A model generated the notes under the pieces. It was given only the letters and a program-made list of their open reading frames with translations, was not told the origin of the DNA and did no database searches. A stretch of DNA of 64,000 nucleotides from Daphnia pulex (lineage: Eukaryota > Arthropoda > Branchiopoda > Diplostraca > Daphniidae), in contig NC_060025.1 in the NCBI RefSeq assembly GCF_021134715.1, forward strand, positions 6,696,001-6,760,000. Direction: 5' to 3'. A program made the translations under genes and the position numbers. Of the stretch, positions 1-11,750 are shown in pieces. Positions within the stretch are counted from its first letter, which is position 1. The number at the start of each line of letters is the position of its first letter.

Positions 1-135
1 TTTTTTACACAGGTAAATATACATACTATCACTTGGTTCTTGAACTTGAAGATTTCAGTCAACAGGCAGCTGTCGTTGGAAACTGTTTGGTCCAAAAGTA
101 TTCTTGTGCGTTGCGTGTCACGCTCGACGTTGATC

Positions 136-2161
136 ATGCATATATTTAAGACGTTGTTTTCCCAGTTGGACCGCCATCGTGTCTTTTACCTTTTGTGGCT
201 ACTCTTCTTACTCAACGTTTTCACCTTCAAACAACTGACATTAACCGAGGATGACGTTGATAGTAAAGAGTTGGTAGTTATCAAGCGCATTGACCGATCC
301 GCTTTTCGGCAACTTGATATGAAGAAAATTCTTATGTGGAATCCGTGGTATGGCGACTTTGGGTTCGCATTGGATGATGATTTTGCCTTCAGGTATGCTA
401 GAATTTAGAAGGGTTTTAATGTGGTTATAAATATTTTAATTCAAACATTTACTGCTGTGTGAAAGGTCTAAACTAGTAAACTGTATCAATATTTTAAGAC
501 GTAGAAAGCACTACATTTATTTACTTTAGTGGCTAGTACAAAGGAACTGAAAAATTAAAAAATAATTACAATTCATTTATAGTTTAATGATATCAGATCA
601 CGAGTGATGTATTTCTATTCTGTTTCACGCCAATGAATTTACTTTGCATCTAATATTGCCCCTCTCTTTCTATTTCGTTTATTAGTCGTGTCGGATGTAA
701 ATTTACAAATTGTATCCTGTCTAAAAATAAGAACATAGTTACCCCAGAACGTGCAGATGCCATCGTCTTCCTTTATACCAACTTGTGTGAATTACCAAAA
801 GTCCACGGGCGCCAAGAATACCAGCGATTTGTGTTGTTAACTGATGACCCCCCGATGTGCTATCCACGTAATTACTTCGAACGAAATAATCTTTTTGGAA
901 GTTTCTTCAACTGGACAATCTCGTATCGAGAAAATGCCGACGTAACATGGAAAAGAGGCTGGATCGAGAAGCTGGACAAACCTACCAAGAAAAATTCTTT
1001 CTCACAGTAATCATTCTAAGTCAATTCATTTTAAAATATTTATTTTTATATATGAAATATGATTTGAAACATATCCGGAAGAGTTGTTTTGGTATCAACA
1101 CTATCTTTCCGCAGATGTTCACGCATATTATCGTTTGGTGAATTTAATAAATTCTTTTCTAAACAGAATGCGATTGCGAACAAACAAAAAGAAAAAGAAA
1201 CTAGTCGGTTGGTATGTCGCTCGCTGTGGGTCCATGAGCAAGCGAGAAGGATACATCAACGAGTTGAAAGTATATACGTGGAGCATATGTACATAAAAAG
1301 GATGAGGATATGAATCAAATGTTGTTTTGTTTGTTTTGTGTATATGACAGGAATATATACAGGTGGATAGTTTCGGTCCGTGCGGAAATTTGAGCTGCCC
1401 AGAAACAAACGGATCGCCCGGGGAAGCTCTACAACCTTGCCTTGATATGCTAGCAGATAACTACAAATTCGTACTGGCATTCGAACGTTTCATCTGCGAT
1501 GATTTCGTCACCAAAAGATTTTTTGATCTCCTCAGTCGCGACACAGTTCCTATTGTCTTTGGGTAAGGAAAAGAATCGATTCATTTTTTACTTGTAATTA
1601 AATTCACAGGTTATATTTATTCCTGGGTGTAATACTGTAATACCTATTGATTCACATTATTATACAGAGGTGCAGACTATACTCGAATAGCACCACCACA
1701 TTCCTTCGTTGATGCTCTTTCATTCAATCCAAGACAGTTAGCTGATCGTTTATTAGAACTTGACAAAAGTGACCGCCAATACTATCGACACTTTTGGTGG
1801 AAAGATTTTTACCAGGTAACTCCTCCGTTAATAAAAATGTTAACATATAATTCAATATAAATGTTAAAAAAAAAAAACAGGTACATTCTGGATATCAAGA
1901 GTTATCTACTCGTCCGTTTTGCGACTTGTGCGAAAAGCTAAATAGCAATCTACCACGCAAAGTTTATCGGTACGAAATTCGATAGTTATAATTAGTCATA
2001 TTGCGTCATTAATATTTTTTCGTCGTTTAAATAGTGATATCGATGCATGGTGGTACAACAGCACCAAATGTTCTGGTCCAGAAGATCGTGGTATCGTGAT
2101 ACGTAATAAAGGTAACGAGGATCTGCACAGCATTCAAATCCCTTGGTCTTTGGATGATTAG
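136..2161 (+). CDS. Alpha-1,3-fucosyltransferase-like protein, GT10 family, degenerate motif
   Basis: Spliced model: 136-392, 686-1006, 1167-1269, 1351-1562, 1668-1815, 1881-1969, 2035-2161. All introns are GT-AG and all phases agree, giving about 418 residues. It has a type II Golgi glycosyltransferase layout: a short cytosolic tail, a hydrophobic anchor near residues 15-34 (YLLWLLFLLNVFTF), a stem, and then the GT10 domain. Family landmarks are ILMWNPWYGDFGF, VLLTDDPP, LVGWYVARCGS, FGPCG, VPIVFGGADY, APPHSFVDAL and FWWKDFY. Where active members have F-E-N-S-x-C-x-D-Y-[IV]-T-E-K, this protein reads FERFICDDFVTKRFF. The Asn and Ser of ENS and the Glu of TEK, which help bind GDP-fucose, are therefore absent. 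The acceptor-loop motif YRRDSDI..PYG is also altered (YRENADVTWKRG). The ATG at 136 was chosen because the reading frame upstream has no ATG. Assignment to the family is firm; enzymatic activity is doubtful. Confidence 0.85.
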
Positions 2162-3477
2162 TTAAATCAAAGTATTGAAATCGCTCAAGTCAACAACTAA
2201 AATTCATTAACAGCGAAGCTTACGCTTTCTGTATTCCGCAAATGTAAATGTCGTGATGCGTGAATTTTCCGTCCAAGAATATACAACAAATATTGTTTCG
2301 TGTGTCTTCCCTTTTTGTCATCAATCATCGTCATTACTCAGCACCCCTTGTGTCTGTTTTTGTAATTAGATTTCGTATTTATTTGTTACACTACTGTATG
2401 CAACTGAAGAGTAAAATCACTTAAATACACTGGTAACGCTAATTGATGCTGCGTGTGTTAACCCGGATGGCACATAGTGACGTAGACACCACACGATTTT
2501 TAAAAAATTTCTATCGTGCATCAATTGTAAATTAATCTGTAATTATCTCTTATTCTCTCTTCTTTAGCGTATTTTTTAATGATAATAATTTGAAACCATT
2601 TTTTTTTAATAATTAGATTACGCTGCATTAATTTTATTAATAATTTAAATTGACAGCCAAAAAGCCCATTTTTTGTTACTGGTTTTTCCAGTTCTCAGAT
2701 TAGGAGAATTTAAGGTGTTTAGAATATGCAGTAAGTCTGACGACGGGCGACTTATCTTAATTTCGTTTGTTAGCAAACTTAGAGACATATGTGGACTATG
2801 AAATTATTACATTTCTTAATGTTCAGCAGCTGTCAAACATTTGCTTGATAAACGCCCTGGGCTTGGTGAAACAAAGAACCACAGGTGTGTAGCGTAAAAG
2901 CGTCTATGCATTTTTAGGTTTATTTTTCAGTCTTGTGCGTCTTGGCGCGCCATCAGCTTTTAGAAGAATCCCGGTAGGTCGACGACTCTCGCTTTTGATG
3001 GCCGCTTTCTCTCCACGGCGAGTTCAGCGCAAGTTCGTTTTCAAGGTCAGCAGACATTTGGGGATGTGTCGGACTCTCCCAGGTGTACAAATACGGTATG
3101 TCGTCGGTCGGTCTACGCATATCTTTTGTCAAATTTTTTACGAAATATTACTGCCGGGTCCGGCAACTTGCATGGTCTTGCTGGCTGCTTCTAGTTCTTC
3201 TCAACGACCCCCAACCAAAAGAAAGGAGTAAAAACGTGGTGGATGGAGGCGTTGGGGATGTCTTGTGCTGTGTTTGTCCTTCCTTATGTTACGAAATGCT
3301 GGTTCGCCCCGAAGCGAAGACCAGCTTTAAACATGCAAGCATTTGACGACGCCCATCGTACTTTTATTTTCTTTTTGTCTTTTTCATTTTTACCTTGATT
3401 CCCTTGATGGCCGTTGTCGTTGTAGTATGAATACTTCTCTTCTTCAGGTGAGAGCACTTGTTGGGATTCGGTGAAGA
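2162..3477. other. Intergenic region and probable 5' region of the second fucosyltransferase
   Basis: No protein-coding exon could be supported here. The stretch 2925-3350 is more GC-rich than its surroundings and opens with TCAGTC at 2927-2932, a match to the arthropod initiator, so it may contain the transcription start and 5' UTR of the gene whose ATG is at 3478. No TATA box was seen at the expected distance. Open frames in this interval show no family motif. Confidence 0.4.
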
Positions 3478-6376
3478 ATGGCCGCTAGGAGAGAGATTAG
3501 ACATGTAAGTACAAATTGTTTACCGTACTATCTTTTTTTATGTACAGTATTTGCTGAATGATTTTGGACTTTTTGTGTAATCGAGTAGTTGATTACCTTT
3601 TTTTATACCTGTTTATACTTCTCAATCGATTACGTAATGCAAAAACGCTAAGTTTTTCTATTTAATTTACTTAATAATTGGCAGTTGCTTTAGTGCTTCT
3701 ATTTAGCAGATGAACGATTCTTTGCAGTTTTTAAAATTTTGTGATTATCGTCGTGAATCGTGAGCATTTTGAAAGTTCCGGATAATATTTTCGCCATCTA
3801 GCGAGTAGTCGTTAAAAATTTTAAAATCCTGGCGGGAAAATGCACGAATAGAAAGTTATATCGTGCACGTATATTGACGCAGGCCCGGATTATAATGTAG
3901 AAATTAGGTGAGAAAATTTTAGACAGACCAATTCAGAAAATTAGATACCGCGGTAATGACAATATTGGTAAAACCGTGGGATAGGAAGAGAAAAGGCTAT
4001 TTGTTAAGTCACGGTTCGCTGTCTAATTTATTTCCCAAGTTTATGAAAGATATCAGATTTTCATGTATAAAATGTAGAATGTTTGGTTCAACCACATTAC
4101 GGTAACGGTTCCCCCTCTTATTACCGCACCAATCGCAGTCAAAAATACAACAGGTAAACAACTGTATTAGATTTCCGGTAATGTTCAAGAACCAATTTAC
4201 TGACGCCAGCTTTTATGCATCATTTCCTCAATTATCCCGACTTCCGTGGTAGTAGTAATTCAAATAATATAATGTGCTGTAACTTAAGAATGTATTTCAA
4301 TGTTAGAAATTATTATTTTTATTTCACATCCATTTTTTGGTTTCTTAATTTCACGTTTCTTATTTTTTGTCATTTCATCAGATACTACCTTTGAAAGGTT
4401 ATCTCCAGAGCAAAGCGTCATCTGCCTTTGGCCGATGGAGTCGCCAATCGTCAACCACAGTGATACTCTACGCCCTGCCGCTAGTCTTGTTGATAGTCTT
4501 AACGCGTGATAATGAAGGGCAGCGATCTACCGACCTGGTAGCCCAGAAAGTGGCAGAAATCTACGAAAACGACCACGTCATCATCGCGTTCGTTAGTTGT
4601 TGATATTATCCGTTCAATCAGCCATGTCAACGTGTTTCTTTATTTGTCGTATATAAAACAGTGGAGTTGGCAATCGATCTCAATATGAGTACTGGGATCG
4701 GCCGGATCGTCACGTCGATCTAGCCTTGATCCGCGGCGACGAAGAGAAGGGCATTCCGGCTCTCAAGACGATTCTCTTCTGGAACGGCCTGTTTTACTAT
4801 CCAGACTACGCCTTTGGCAGAGGACGGCAACCTTTCATCGATGCCAAATGCCCCGTCACCACATGCCTGGCCACCGACGATCCTTACTTACTGGACTCGG
4901 TGGACCAGTACGACGCCGGTTTGTCAAAATGGTTTTTGAGTTTTGTTTTCGTTATGTGCTTCTTTCTTGACTGAGCTATTGTTGGTTTTGGCATTCTAGT
5001 CATGTTTCACTGGCCATCACTTTGTGACTATCCATATGTTGCATCCCGTTCCGAACATCAGCTTTTCGTCATGGTCTCGGACGAGTCACCTCAGGTATAA
5101 TTTTCCGTTTTATTTATGTGGTTTTTTTTGTATGAGAAAATTGGGAATGGCCATGTTTTTTTTTTTTTTAAGAATTTCTGAGGAATTTTATAATGCGAAA
5201 AAAAAGAAAGAAAGAATTTGTTTCATCAATCATGTTGTCAAATAAGGACTTTTTTTTAAATCAATGTTTTATCATTATTATTTGGTTCTTTCTAGTGGCG
5301 TTTTTCGGGGTACAAGCTGCCATTCTACAAAGATTTTTTCAATCTGACCATGACGTATCGGAGAGACTCGGACATTGAATGGCCGTACGGACAGGTGGAG
5401 GTTTTGCCTTCAGCGCCCATCGGTGAAGAGGAACTGTTGATTGCCCGTCGCAACGTTACCCGTAACTACGCGGCCGGAAAGAGCAAATTGGCCGTTTGGT
5501 TTGTCTCCCACTGCAAAACTGACTCTCGGTAATGAAACTTGACTTTTTGAGAGATTAGAGCTTTAAAATAATTCAGTTTTAGTATAGAAACGATTTAATT
5601 AATTCGAGAAAATAACTTTTGTTTGGAAATATTAGGCGAGAATTCTACGTTCACGTTCTAAAGCAGCACAGTCGCATCGACATTTTCGGCAAGTGCGGTA
5701 AACCGTTTTGTTCATTCGATCAACTGAACGATTGCTACCAGCGGATCGAGATCGATTACAAGTTCTACCTCTCTTTCGAAAATTCTCTCTGCCGCGATTA
5801 CATAACCGAAAAATTCTTCAATCTTCTCGATCGAAATATCGTCCCCATCGTCTACGGAGCGGGCAACTATGAAGCCATTGCGCCGCCACACTCTTACATC
5901 GACGCCCTTAAATACACGCCAGTTCAATTGGCGAAATACCTCGACATTCTCGACAAAAACGATACCCTCTACAACGAGTACTTTTGGTGGAAACCTTTCT
6001 ACAAGTTAGTAGGACTAAATAATATTTTAAAATTATATCCCTTAGAATCTTTTCATTCTTGTAATAGATCGCATTACGACTACAAAGAGATGGCCAACAT
6101 TGCGTTTTGTCAGCTTTGTCAGCAGCTCAATCAACCCCGGACACATGTTCAATGGTATCACGACATTGACGCGTGGTATGACGGTGGAAATCATTGCCAC
6201 AAACCTAATCGCTTCAAAGTACCGTATACATTTTCTTACCTTAAATTATGATTGGTAGAATGTAGCTCATTAATTAATTTCGATGATTTATTTGATGTTT
6301 TTAGGTCCCCATCAAACAATTCGACTTTGATAATTACACCATACCCGCTGATGCAGTTGTTAAAATTCCGTTGTAG
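3478..6376 (+). CDS. Alpha-1,3-fucosyltransferase (GT10), intact
   Basis: Spliced model: 3478-3504, 4382-4587, 4662-4918, 5000-5094, 5296-5528, 5636-6004, 6068-6218, 6305-6376, about 469 residues in continuous phase. The first exon encodes only nine residues (MAARREIRH) and splices in frame to the exon carrying the membrane anchor (TTVILYALPLVLLIVL). The donor of the second exon (GTTCGT) is non-consensus and is the weakest junction. The luminal domain has the full GT10 signature: ILFWNGLFYYPD, FVMVSDESP, NLTMTYRRDSDIEWPYG, LAVWFVSHC, IDIFGKCG, FYLSFENSLCRDYITEKFF, VPIVYGAGNY and APPHSYIDAL. Enzymes of this family transfer fucose from GDP-fucose in alpha-1,3 linkage to GlcNAc of N-glycans or glycolipids in the Golgi; the exact acceptor cannot be read from sequence. 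It lies in tandem, in the same orientation, downstream of a paralogue whose motif is broken, so it is probably the functional copy. Confidence 0.92.
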
Positions 6377-7117
6377 GAATTAATAATTTCACGATGGATT
6401 TCTTTTTATCTCCCTTCGGGCCGCTCATTTCGTGAGTCAGTTGTACTCAAAGGTTTTCTTCGAGGAACAAAAGACAATATGTTCCAGATCAGAAGAGAAA
6501 CCGCAATGAAAACCGCATGTTCCGTGCGCGACTTATTTTTTTTTTTTTCTCCTGGCTTTTTCTTGTTTTTTTATGATTTTGCCTGTGTGAAAAATGTCGT
6601 TGTAAAATATTTACAATTATAAAATGATTTTTCTATACACGTGATCGCTGTTGTGTATTTTGACCAAGGGCCGATTCACAAAATTATCAGGTCGTGGCGC
6701 ATGTGAAATAACGGTGTAAGAGTTTCAATTCCATTTTCGAATTTGTTCAGAACGGCAGCTGTCTCAATAATATTTTTAGCACTTTTAGATTTTCCTATTA
6801 CGCTTAAAGATTAGACAGTAAATATTAGAAATAACAATTCAATATTATTATGGAGAACAACAACATTTTTATTGATTTAGAAGTTGAGATAATCTTACAC
6901 AATTATTTTTTCCAAATTTTGGGGTGTTGCCCACATCATAATGCCACGCCGTTTAAAAAGAAATCAGTGTATGATGAATAATTTATATCATGTGAAATGA
7001 TGAATGAATGATAAATATTTCAAGTCGTTAAAAAGGCGACCGTGCATGAGTTATGATAAATATCTGCTGGTTTAATTGATTCAGATGCGTGAAATCAGTA
7101 ACATAATAATTAATAAG
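6377..7117. other. 3' UTR and intergenic sequence, no gene seen
   Basis: AT-rich sequence between the convergent ends of the second fucosyltransferase (plus) and the small membrane protein gene (minus). It must hold both 3' UTRs. No open frame with family character and no RNA gene were recognised. Confidence 0.5.
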
Positions 7118-7836
7118 CTACTCTCTTGGAGAAGAGTTCGTTGCGGAATTCGTTGTCGTGGAAATGACGTCGACCGAGGACTTGCTGGTTTCATTTGACG
7201 TCGCTGGTGAATCTGTGGAGCCATCTTCACTGTCAACAGTATTTTCCGTTTGTGTCTCGACCGCATCAGACACTGTCTCGACTGGTAATTCAGGTTCAGG
7301 TGATTGCGTTTCGTCGACTGTTTCGTTTGAACTTGTTTTCGACGGATCCACAACTTCATCTTCGACTTCTTTGGAAGCGCTTGGGCTGTTCATTGGCATT
7401 TCTTCAGTGTCGACAAGATCGGCAGCTTCTTTGGGACGTAATACCACGTCATTTGAATTTTCGTCTGGATTGTAAACAATCTGCTCTTCATCTTCGACAT
7501 TTGCAGGTAGATCGTCTTCTAGTCTATTTTCCATAGATTCGATTAAGCGTCGCTCGTTTCCATTTCGAGCAACCTAAGTTTAAAATTGTAATTAAAATGG
7601 CCGAATTATTAAAATGAATAAGTTTAACTTGCAAAATGAAATGCTATTTCAAGTTGACCAAAGCTGTTGATTATTACCTGACGCAAGTTGCCTGCTGAAC
7701 TGCTCGGGAATGTGTTTGTCAAATTTAATTTTCTAGTCCACAAAAAGACGCACGTTCCGAACAGTATTCCTATAGAAATATACTGCAGGTTACTAAAACG
7801 GCGAGACATTCCACAAGAGTCCAATTGCGGATGCAC
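7118..7836 (-). CDS. Small single-pass membrane protein with acidic Ser/Thr-rich tail, unknown function
   Basis: Two exons, 7678-7836 and 7118-7573, joined by a 104-bp GT-AG intron in continuous phase. There are two possible starts: ATG at 7836 (204 residues) or ATG at 7809 (MSRRFSNLQY, 195 residues). The second start puts the hydrophobic segment (ISIGILFGTCVFLW) right at the N terminus after two arginines, a layout seen in tail-exposed mitochondrial or ER anchor proteins. The rest is strongly acidic and rich in Glu, Asp, Ser and Thr, with no Cys and no folded-domain motif, so it is predicted to be disordered. I do not recognise the family. That it is a real gene rests on the clean splice, the length of the open frame and the biased composition. 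The opposite-strand frames across exon 2 are mirror artefacts of the same composition. Confidence 0.6.
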
Positions 7837-9343
7837 CTTCTCCGTTCAAACAACGGATTGAAACTAACCGACTAATTCTCATTTTATTTTGGTCGGGAAT
7901 CTGGCTTGCGCTTGCTGCAAGAGACTTGGCGTGTTCTCTGCCAAGGGGACACTGACCGTGAATGCCGTAAAAATGCCTTCGGGCAGTTGATTGTCCTTTG
8001 TTAAAAGCAACAGAGCCACATTCTCACGACGTATTATATACATACCGTGTCAGTTTTGCGCTTGCCTTTTACTTCTACCAACAGAGAATAATTTCGAGTT
8101 CCGTTGCACGTTGTTATACAGACCTGAAATATGCCATATGGGGAACAGATTTTAGCCAAGTCCTTTGGTGGTTTTCCAGAACATCACCATCCGTTGAAAT
8201 AAAATGGACCTAAAATCATTCGTTCTTTTAAGCATTTAAATGTCAAATTTCTTCTGGAAAAGTATAATACTTAATAACTTTGCGTCACTCCATCTCAACA
8301 CTTTAGGTGAAAATAGGAAAACGTCTTGCATTTTCAAAAAGTAAAAAACTTTTTTTTTCCGCAGATGGTTTTCAGGTTTTGTGACTTTTGTCGCTACATA
8401 CCGTCCATACTGTTTTTAGGTGGTGTTTTGGTTATTCGTGATTCGGAGTTTCGTGGGCGGAGTAGTTTAGCGTCACGTGGCGGCCAACTATAACCAGTAA
8501 ACGGCTGCATCAGGGTCTCCAAAAAACGAGTTATTTTTTATCCTCTTTACCAAAATCTAAATGTCTAAAATCCAATGTTTTCTTGAAGTAAATTTATTTC
8601 GTCATTATGCACTTACTTTTAACACGCAGTCGGCGAGCGAATGTAAACTAAACCTCCTTTTCCGGAAGCGCAATTTGGGTTTCAATAAGGAAGGGCTGAA
8701 AAAAAAAATTAATGGAATTCAAGATAGTTCTAACTAAAAATTAACAAATAATTTAAAAAAAAATTCCAACGTAATTTTTTCTGGATTTTTAACTCATCCG
8801 GAGATATTTCAGTTTCAACAGAGATAGACCGACAAGCTTTGAGTGCTTTGAGGTCTTTTTATCAACCATTTCACGGTAATTAGACTACGTATATATTAAA
8901 TAAAGGTTGCCCTTCCCGCTTCATGAATCCGAAGAGATCTTATTTATTCTTTATCAGATTAAAAACAAGTTTCGTTGATGGATGACGGCACATTCATGAA
9001 GTTGTATTCAAGACGTTTTCAACACTCGGTTGATGACCTTGTCCGCTAGGACACACCGTGATTGCCCGCCGGATAGGAAGAAGGATAAGAGCAATAGGGC
9101 ATAGGGAAATTGTCGCCAGCATGGTTTTTAAACTCATAAAAAAAGAAAAATTGCGCAATTATTTAGAGAGAGAAAAAGGAATTACTACTAGATGATGAAA
9201 AAAGAATTGTATTTATTTATATCCTAACTAGCATGATTCACAGATTTTTAATCAAAATCCAGCTTCTTGGAAATAGTTTTTTTAAACTATGAAATTACTA
9301 AGAAGTGAACTAGAAGCAAATTTTGACTGAAATTGGTTTCATC
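7837..9343. other. Intergenic, no gene seen
   Basis: About 1.5 kb with only short, unconvincing open frames. It holds the promoter region of the minus-strand gene ending at 7118 and the 3' flank of EF-Ts. Runs of A and T are frequent. No RNA gene or transposon terminus was recognised. Confidence 0.5.
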
Positions 9344-10679
9344 TTATTCAAGGCTTTCACCACATTCGAAACGCAAAAAACCTTTGATATCCCATCCCAC
9401 ATGAGACATAACTTCCCGTACTGTGAATTCAGGATAAGCAAGAAATTCTTGATGATATAGAGCTGATTCTTCGTCACTTGATGATTTTTCTTTTTTTTCT
9501 TCGCTTGGTAATTTTTCCGTTTTTTCTTCGCTTGACGACTGTTCCGCTTTTTCATCACTGGGTGGTTTTTCTGCTAGCTCTTCTTCTGGCAATTTATTTA
9601 CCTTTTCAATGGTTCGGGGATTCATTCCTTTGATCAGGGGAAGACAACGTTAAAGTTATTAAATTACAAATTCAAACTAACATATTATACCAATGATATG
9701 CTGACACAGTTGCTTAGGAAGCTTTTCTAAATCAATAATTTCAGACAATTCTGGTGTTTCAACCGAAGGAGGGCATTCTTCATAGGCAAAGACGGCTGCA
9801 TATTTGCCTAGGAATGATTCACCCAACACCTGCTGTGGATGGGTACAAGATGAAAACCTATATTAAAGAAAAATGAACAATGAGGAGAGCTTCCACAGGA
9901 AAAGTAACACCGCCGATTACTTGATATTTGAACTGGTTGCGCAAAGAGCTGCAGCTCGACGCACAGCCATATTCTCACCAATGAGTCCAATATTAAGTGC
10001 CAACAAGTCAGAAAGTTTAGAATTTTTACTGTCATTCAATTGCAATGATCCCAACTGCTCAGAATCAAATCCTAATTTAACTAAACTTGATTCCTATAGG
10101 AAAATAGTTTTATTTTAACTGAATGTTTAAAGTTTTTGCTAAGAACAAATCTTACTTGAGTAGTGTCTAGTGCAGAAACTGTGGCTAATGACTTTTTGAA
10201 ACAAGTTTCTGTAATTTGTGCTACAAGGGTTTGAAATTTCTCATTTTTTGAAACAAAATCTGTTTCACAGTTTACTTCCACCTAGAAAGAAAATCATGTT
10301 AATTGAATGATGAGTAAGAAATTTGTTATTTCTTACCATAACGGCACACTTTGTATCTAGTCTTATTCCTACAAGTCCGTTTGGAGTAGATCTACTCTGT
10401 AGTTTTGCTGCTTTTGCCCATCCTTGAGCTTGAGCTTGCGAATTAAGCCATGTTTCTGCCTTCATTAAATCATTTTAATAATTTGTCACTCTAATGAAAA
10501 TTCCACTCACATACCTTTTCAATATCGTTGTTGTTCATTTCTAATGCTTTTTTACAATTTGTTATAGCATAACCGGTTTTTTTTCGCAATGTTGAGAGTA
10601 AAGATTGATTAGCTGTCATTACTTTGCTGGAGTGGAAAGAAACAATAGAAGTGTGGTGAAATAATCGGCGGAATAACAT
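9344..10679 (-). CDS. Tsfm: Mitochondrial elongation factor Ts (EF-Ts)
   Basis: Six exons (10515-10679, 10337-10459, 10156-10281, 9921-10093, 9691-9857, 9344-9627) give about 345 residues in one phase. The start ([17 protein letters not shown]) is basic and hydroxylated, as expected for a mitochondrial targeting peptide. Next come the UBA-like N-terminal domain ([17 protein letters not shown]) and the diagnostic core motif [16 protein letters not shown]. Later motifs are [21 protein letters not shown] and the C-terminal RFECGE. EF-Ts exchanges GDP for GTP on mitochondrial EF-Tu. Unusual feature: before ALYHQEFL there is an inserted stretch of about 40 residues made of degenerate EK.x.SxEEK units, strongly charged and probably disordered. 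The gene is the minus-strand partner of GatB, another mitochondrial translation gene, with transposon DNA between them. Confidence 0.93.
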
Positions 10680-10840
10680 TTTATTTATGAGTTTAAAGTT
10701 CAAACTTAATATTGGTTTACACCGATTACACAATTAAACGGATGTCAGGACTGATTCTATTTGATTTGTCAAGCAAATTCGCCAAAACTTCGTCTGCTTC
10801 CCTGCTGCCTCATGGACTACTATCGACTGCATGTCGACTG

Positions 10841-10855
10841 TATCGATATCGATAG
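10841..10855. promoter_or_regulatory. DRE-like element (TATCGATA, overlapping pair)
   Basis: TATCGATATCGATAG contains a perfect TATCGATA, the target of the insect factor DREF, which often sits upstream of housekeeping and mitochondrial genes. It lies about 160 bp upstream of the EF-Ts start codon. The foldback element begins at 10853, immediately at its edge. Site function is inferred from the motif and position only. Confidence 0.35.
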
Positions 10856-11450
10856 TATAGTCAAATTGTGCCCAAAAAGTGGGTATACCCCAAACAAATT
10901 ATTACCTGAATTTTTGTTCGTGAGCACTGTGTGTACTATAAAAATGTAGTTATTTTTAAAATACTAGTTAAAACTATCGTGTAGAACATGTATAAATCGT
11001 GATTTGAAATGTTATTTCCCGTGTAAATATCCTTTCTTGTTGAAATAAACCATTTAAAAAAATATTAAATTTTAGAAAATCTTTCATTCTATAAGTACCC
11101 AACTTTTTGTGCAGTTATAACGATATTTAGTATTTAAAAAAAAATTAAACGTAAAACCCAATATTTTGGGTGCATCTCACAGTGACGGAATCGCACTAGT
11201 AAAGGTGGCCATAAATAACAGCTTTTTTTTTTTGCTCATAAATATATAGTGTTGAAAGTAAAGTGTTTCATTAGTAAAATATATCACTAATAATTTGATT
11301 GTTTAGTAACTCGAAAAAGTACCCATTAATAACTAGTTCTTTAAGTAAAATGTCTCATAAGAACGAAGTTCTTGTGGTTCTTGTATCATAAGAACTTCGT
11401 TGCATTGAAAAATTGTCTCACTAGTATTTCTGTTCACAAGTAACATCAGG

Positions 11451-11533
11451 TTAGGTTAGGTTAGGTTAGGTTAGGTTAGGTTAGGTTAGGTTAGGTTAGG
11501 TTAGGTTAGGTTTGGTTAGGTTAGGTTAGGTTA
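11451..11533 (+). repeat. Interstitial telomere-type repeat (TTAGG)n, about 16 units
   Basis: Sixteen consecutive TTAGG units with one TTTGG variant (near 11511). TTAGG is the telomere repeat of most arthropods. The array is inside a transposable element with unique chromosomal sequence on both sides, so it is interstitial and not a chromosome end. Confidence 0.97.
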
Positions 11534-11560
11534 TAAAATTGGTAATTCCCTAATCACAAT

Positions 11561-11750
11561 CACGGCGAAGCCGTGAACATCATATTATTATCATCCACGG
11601 CGAAGCCGTGAACGTCAAGTTATTATCAATCACGGCGAAGCCGTGAACATAATTTTATTATTATCCACGGCGAAGCCGTGAAATTAAATTCGGTATCATC
11701 CACGGCGAAGCCGTGAAATTTACATTCGGGATCATCACGGCGAAGCCGTG
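11561..11750. repeat. Six palindromes CACGGCGAAGCCGTG at an exact 35-bp period
   Basis: The 15-bp inverted repeat (6-bp arms, GAA loop) occurs at 11561, 11596, 11631, 11666, 11701 and 11736, a constant step of 35 bp. It is often extended to TTCACGGC...GCCGTGAA. The 20-bp spacers are AT-rich and related to each other (blocks such as ATTATTATC), so this is a short tandem satellite with a conserved hairpin core. It lies just after the TTAGG array inside the nested element. Confidence 0.95.

Noticed and set aside
11451-11533. A true chromosome end
   Set aside because: The TTAGG array is short, contains a variant unit, and is flanked on both sides by element and gene sequence.
11561-11750. CRISPR-like array (short palindromic repeats with regular spacers)
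   Set aside because: Spacers are related to each other and AT-rich, there are no cas genes, and the context is a eukaryotic transposable element. It is a tandem satellite.
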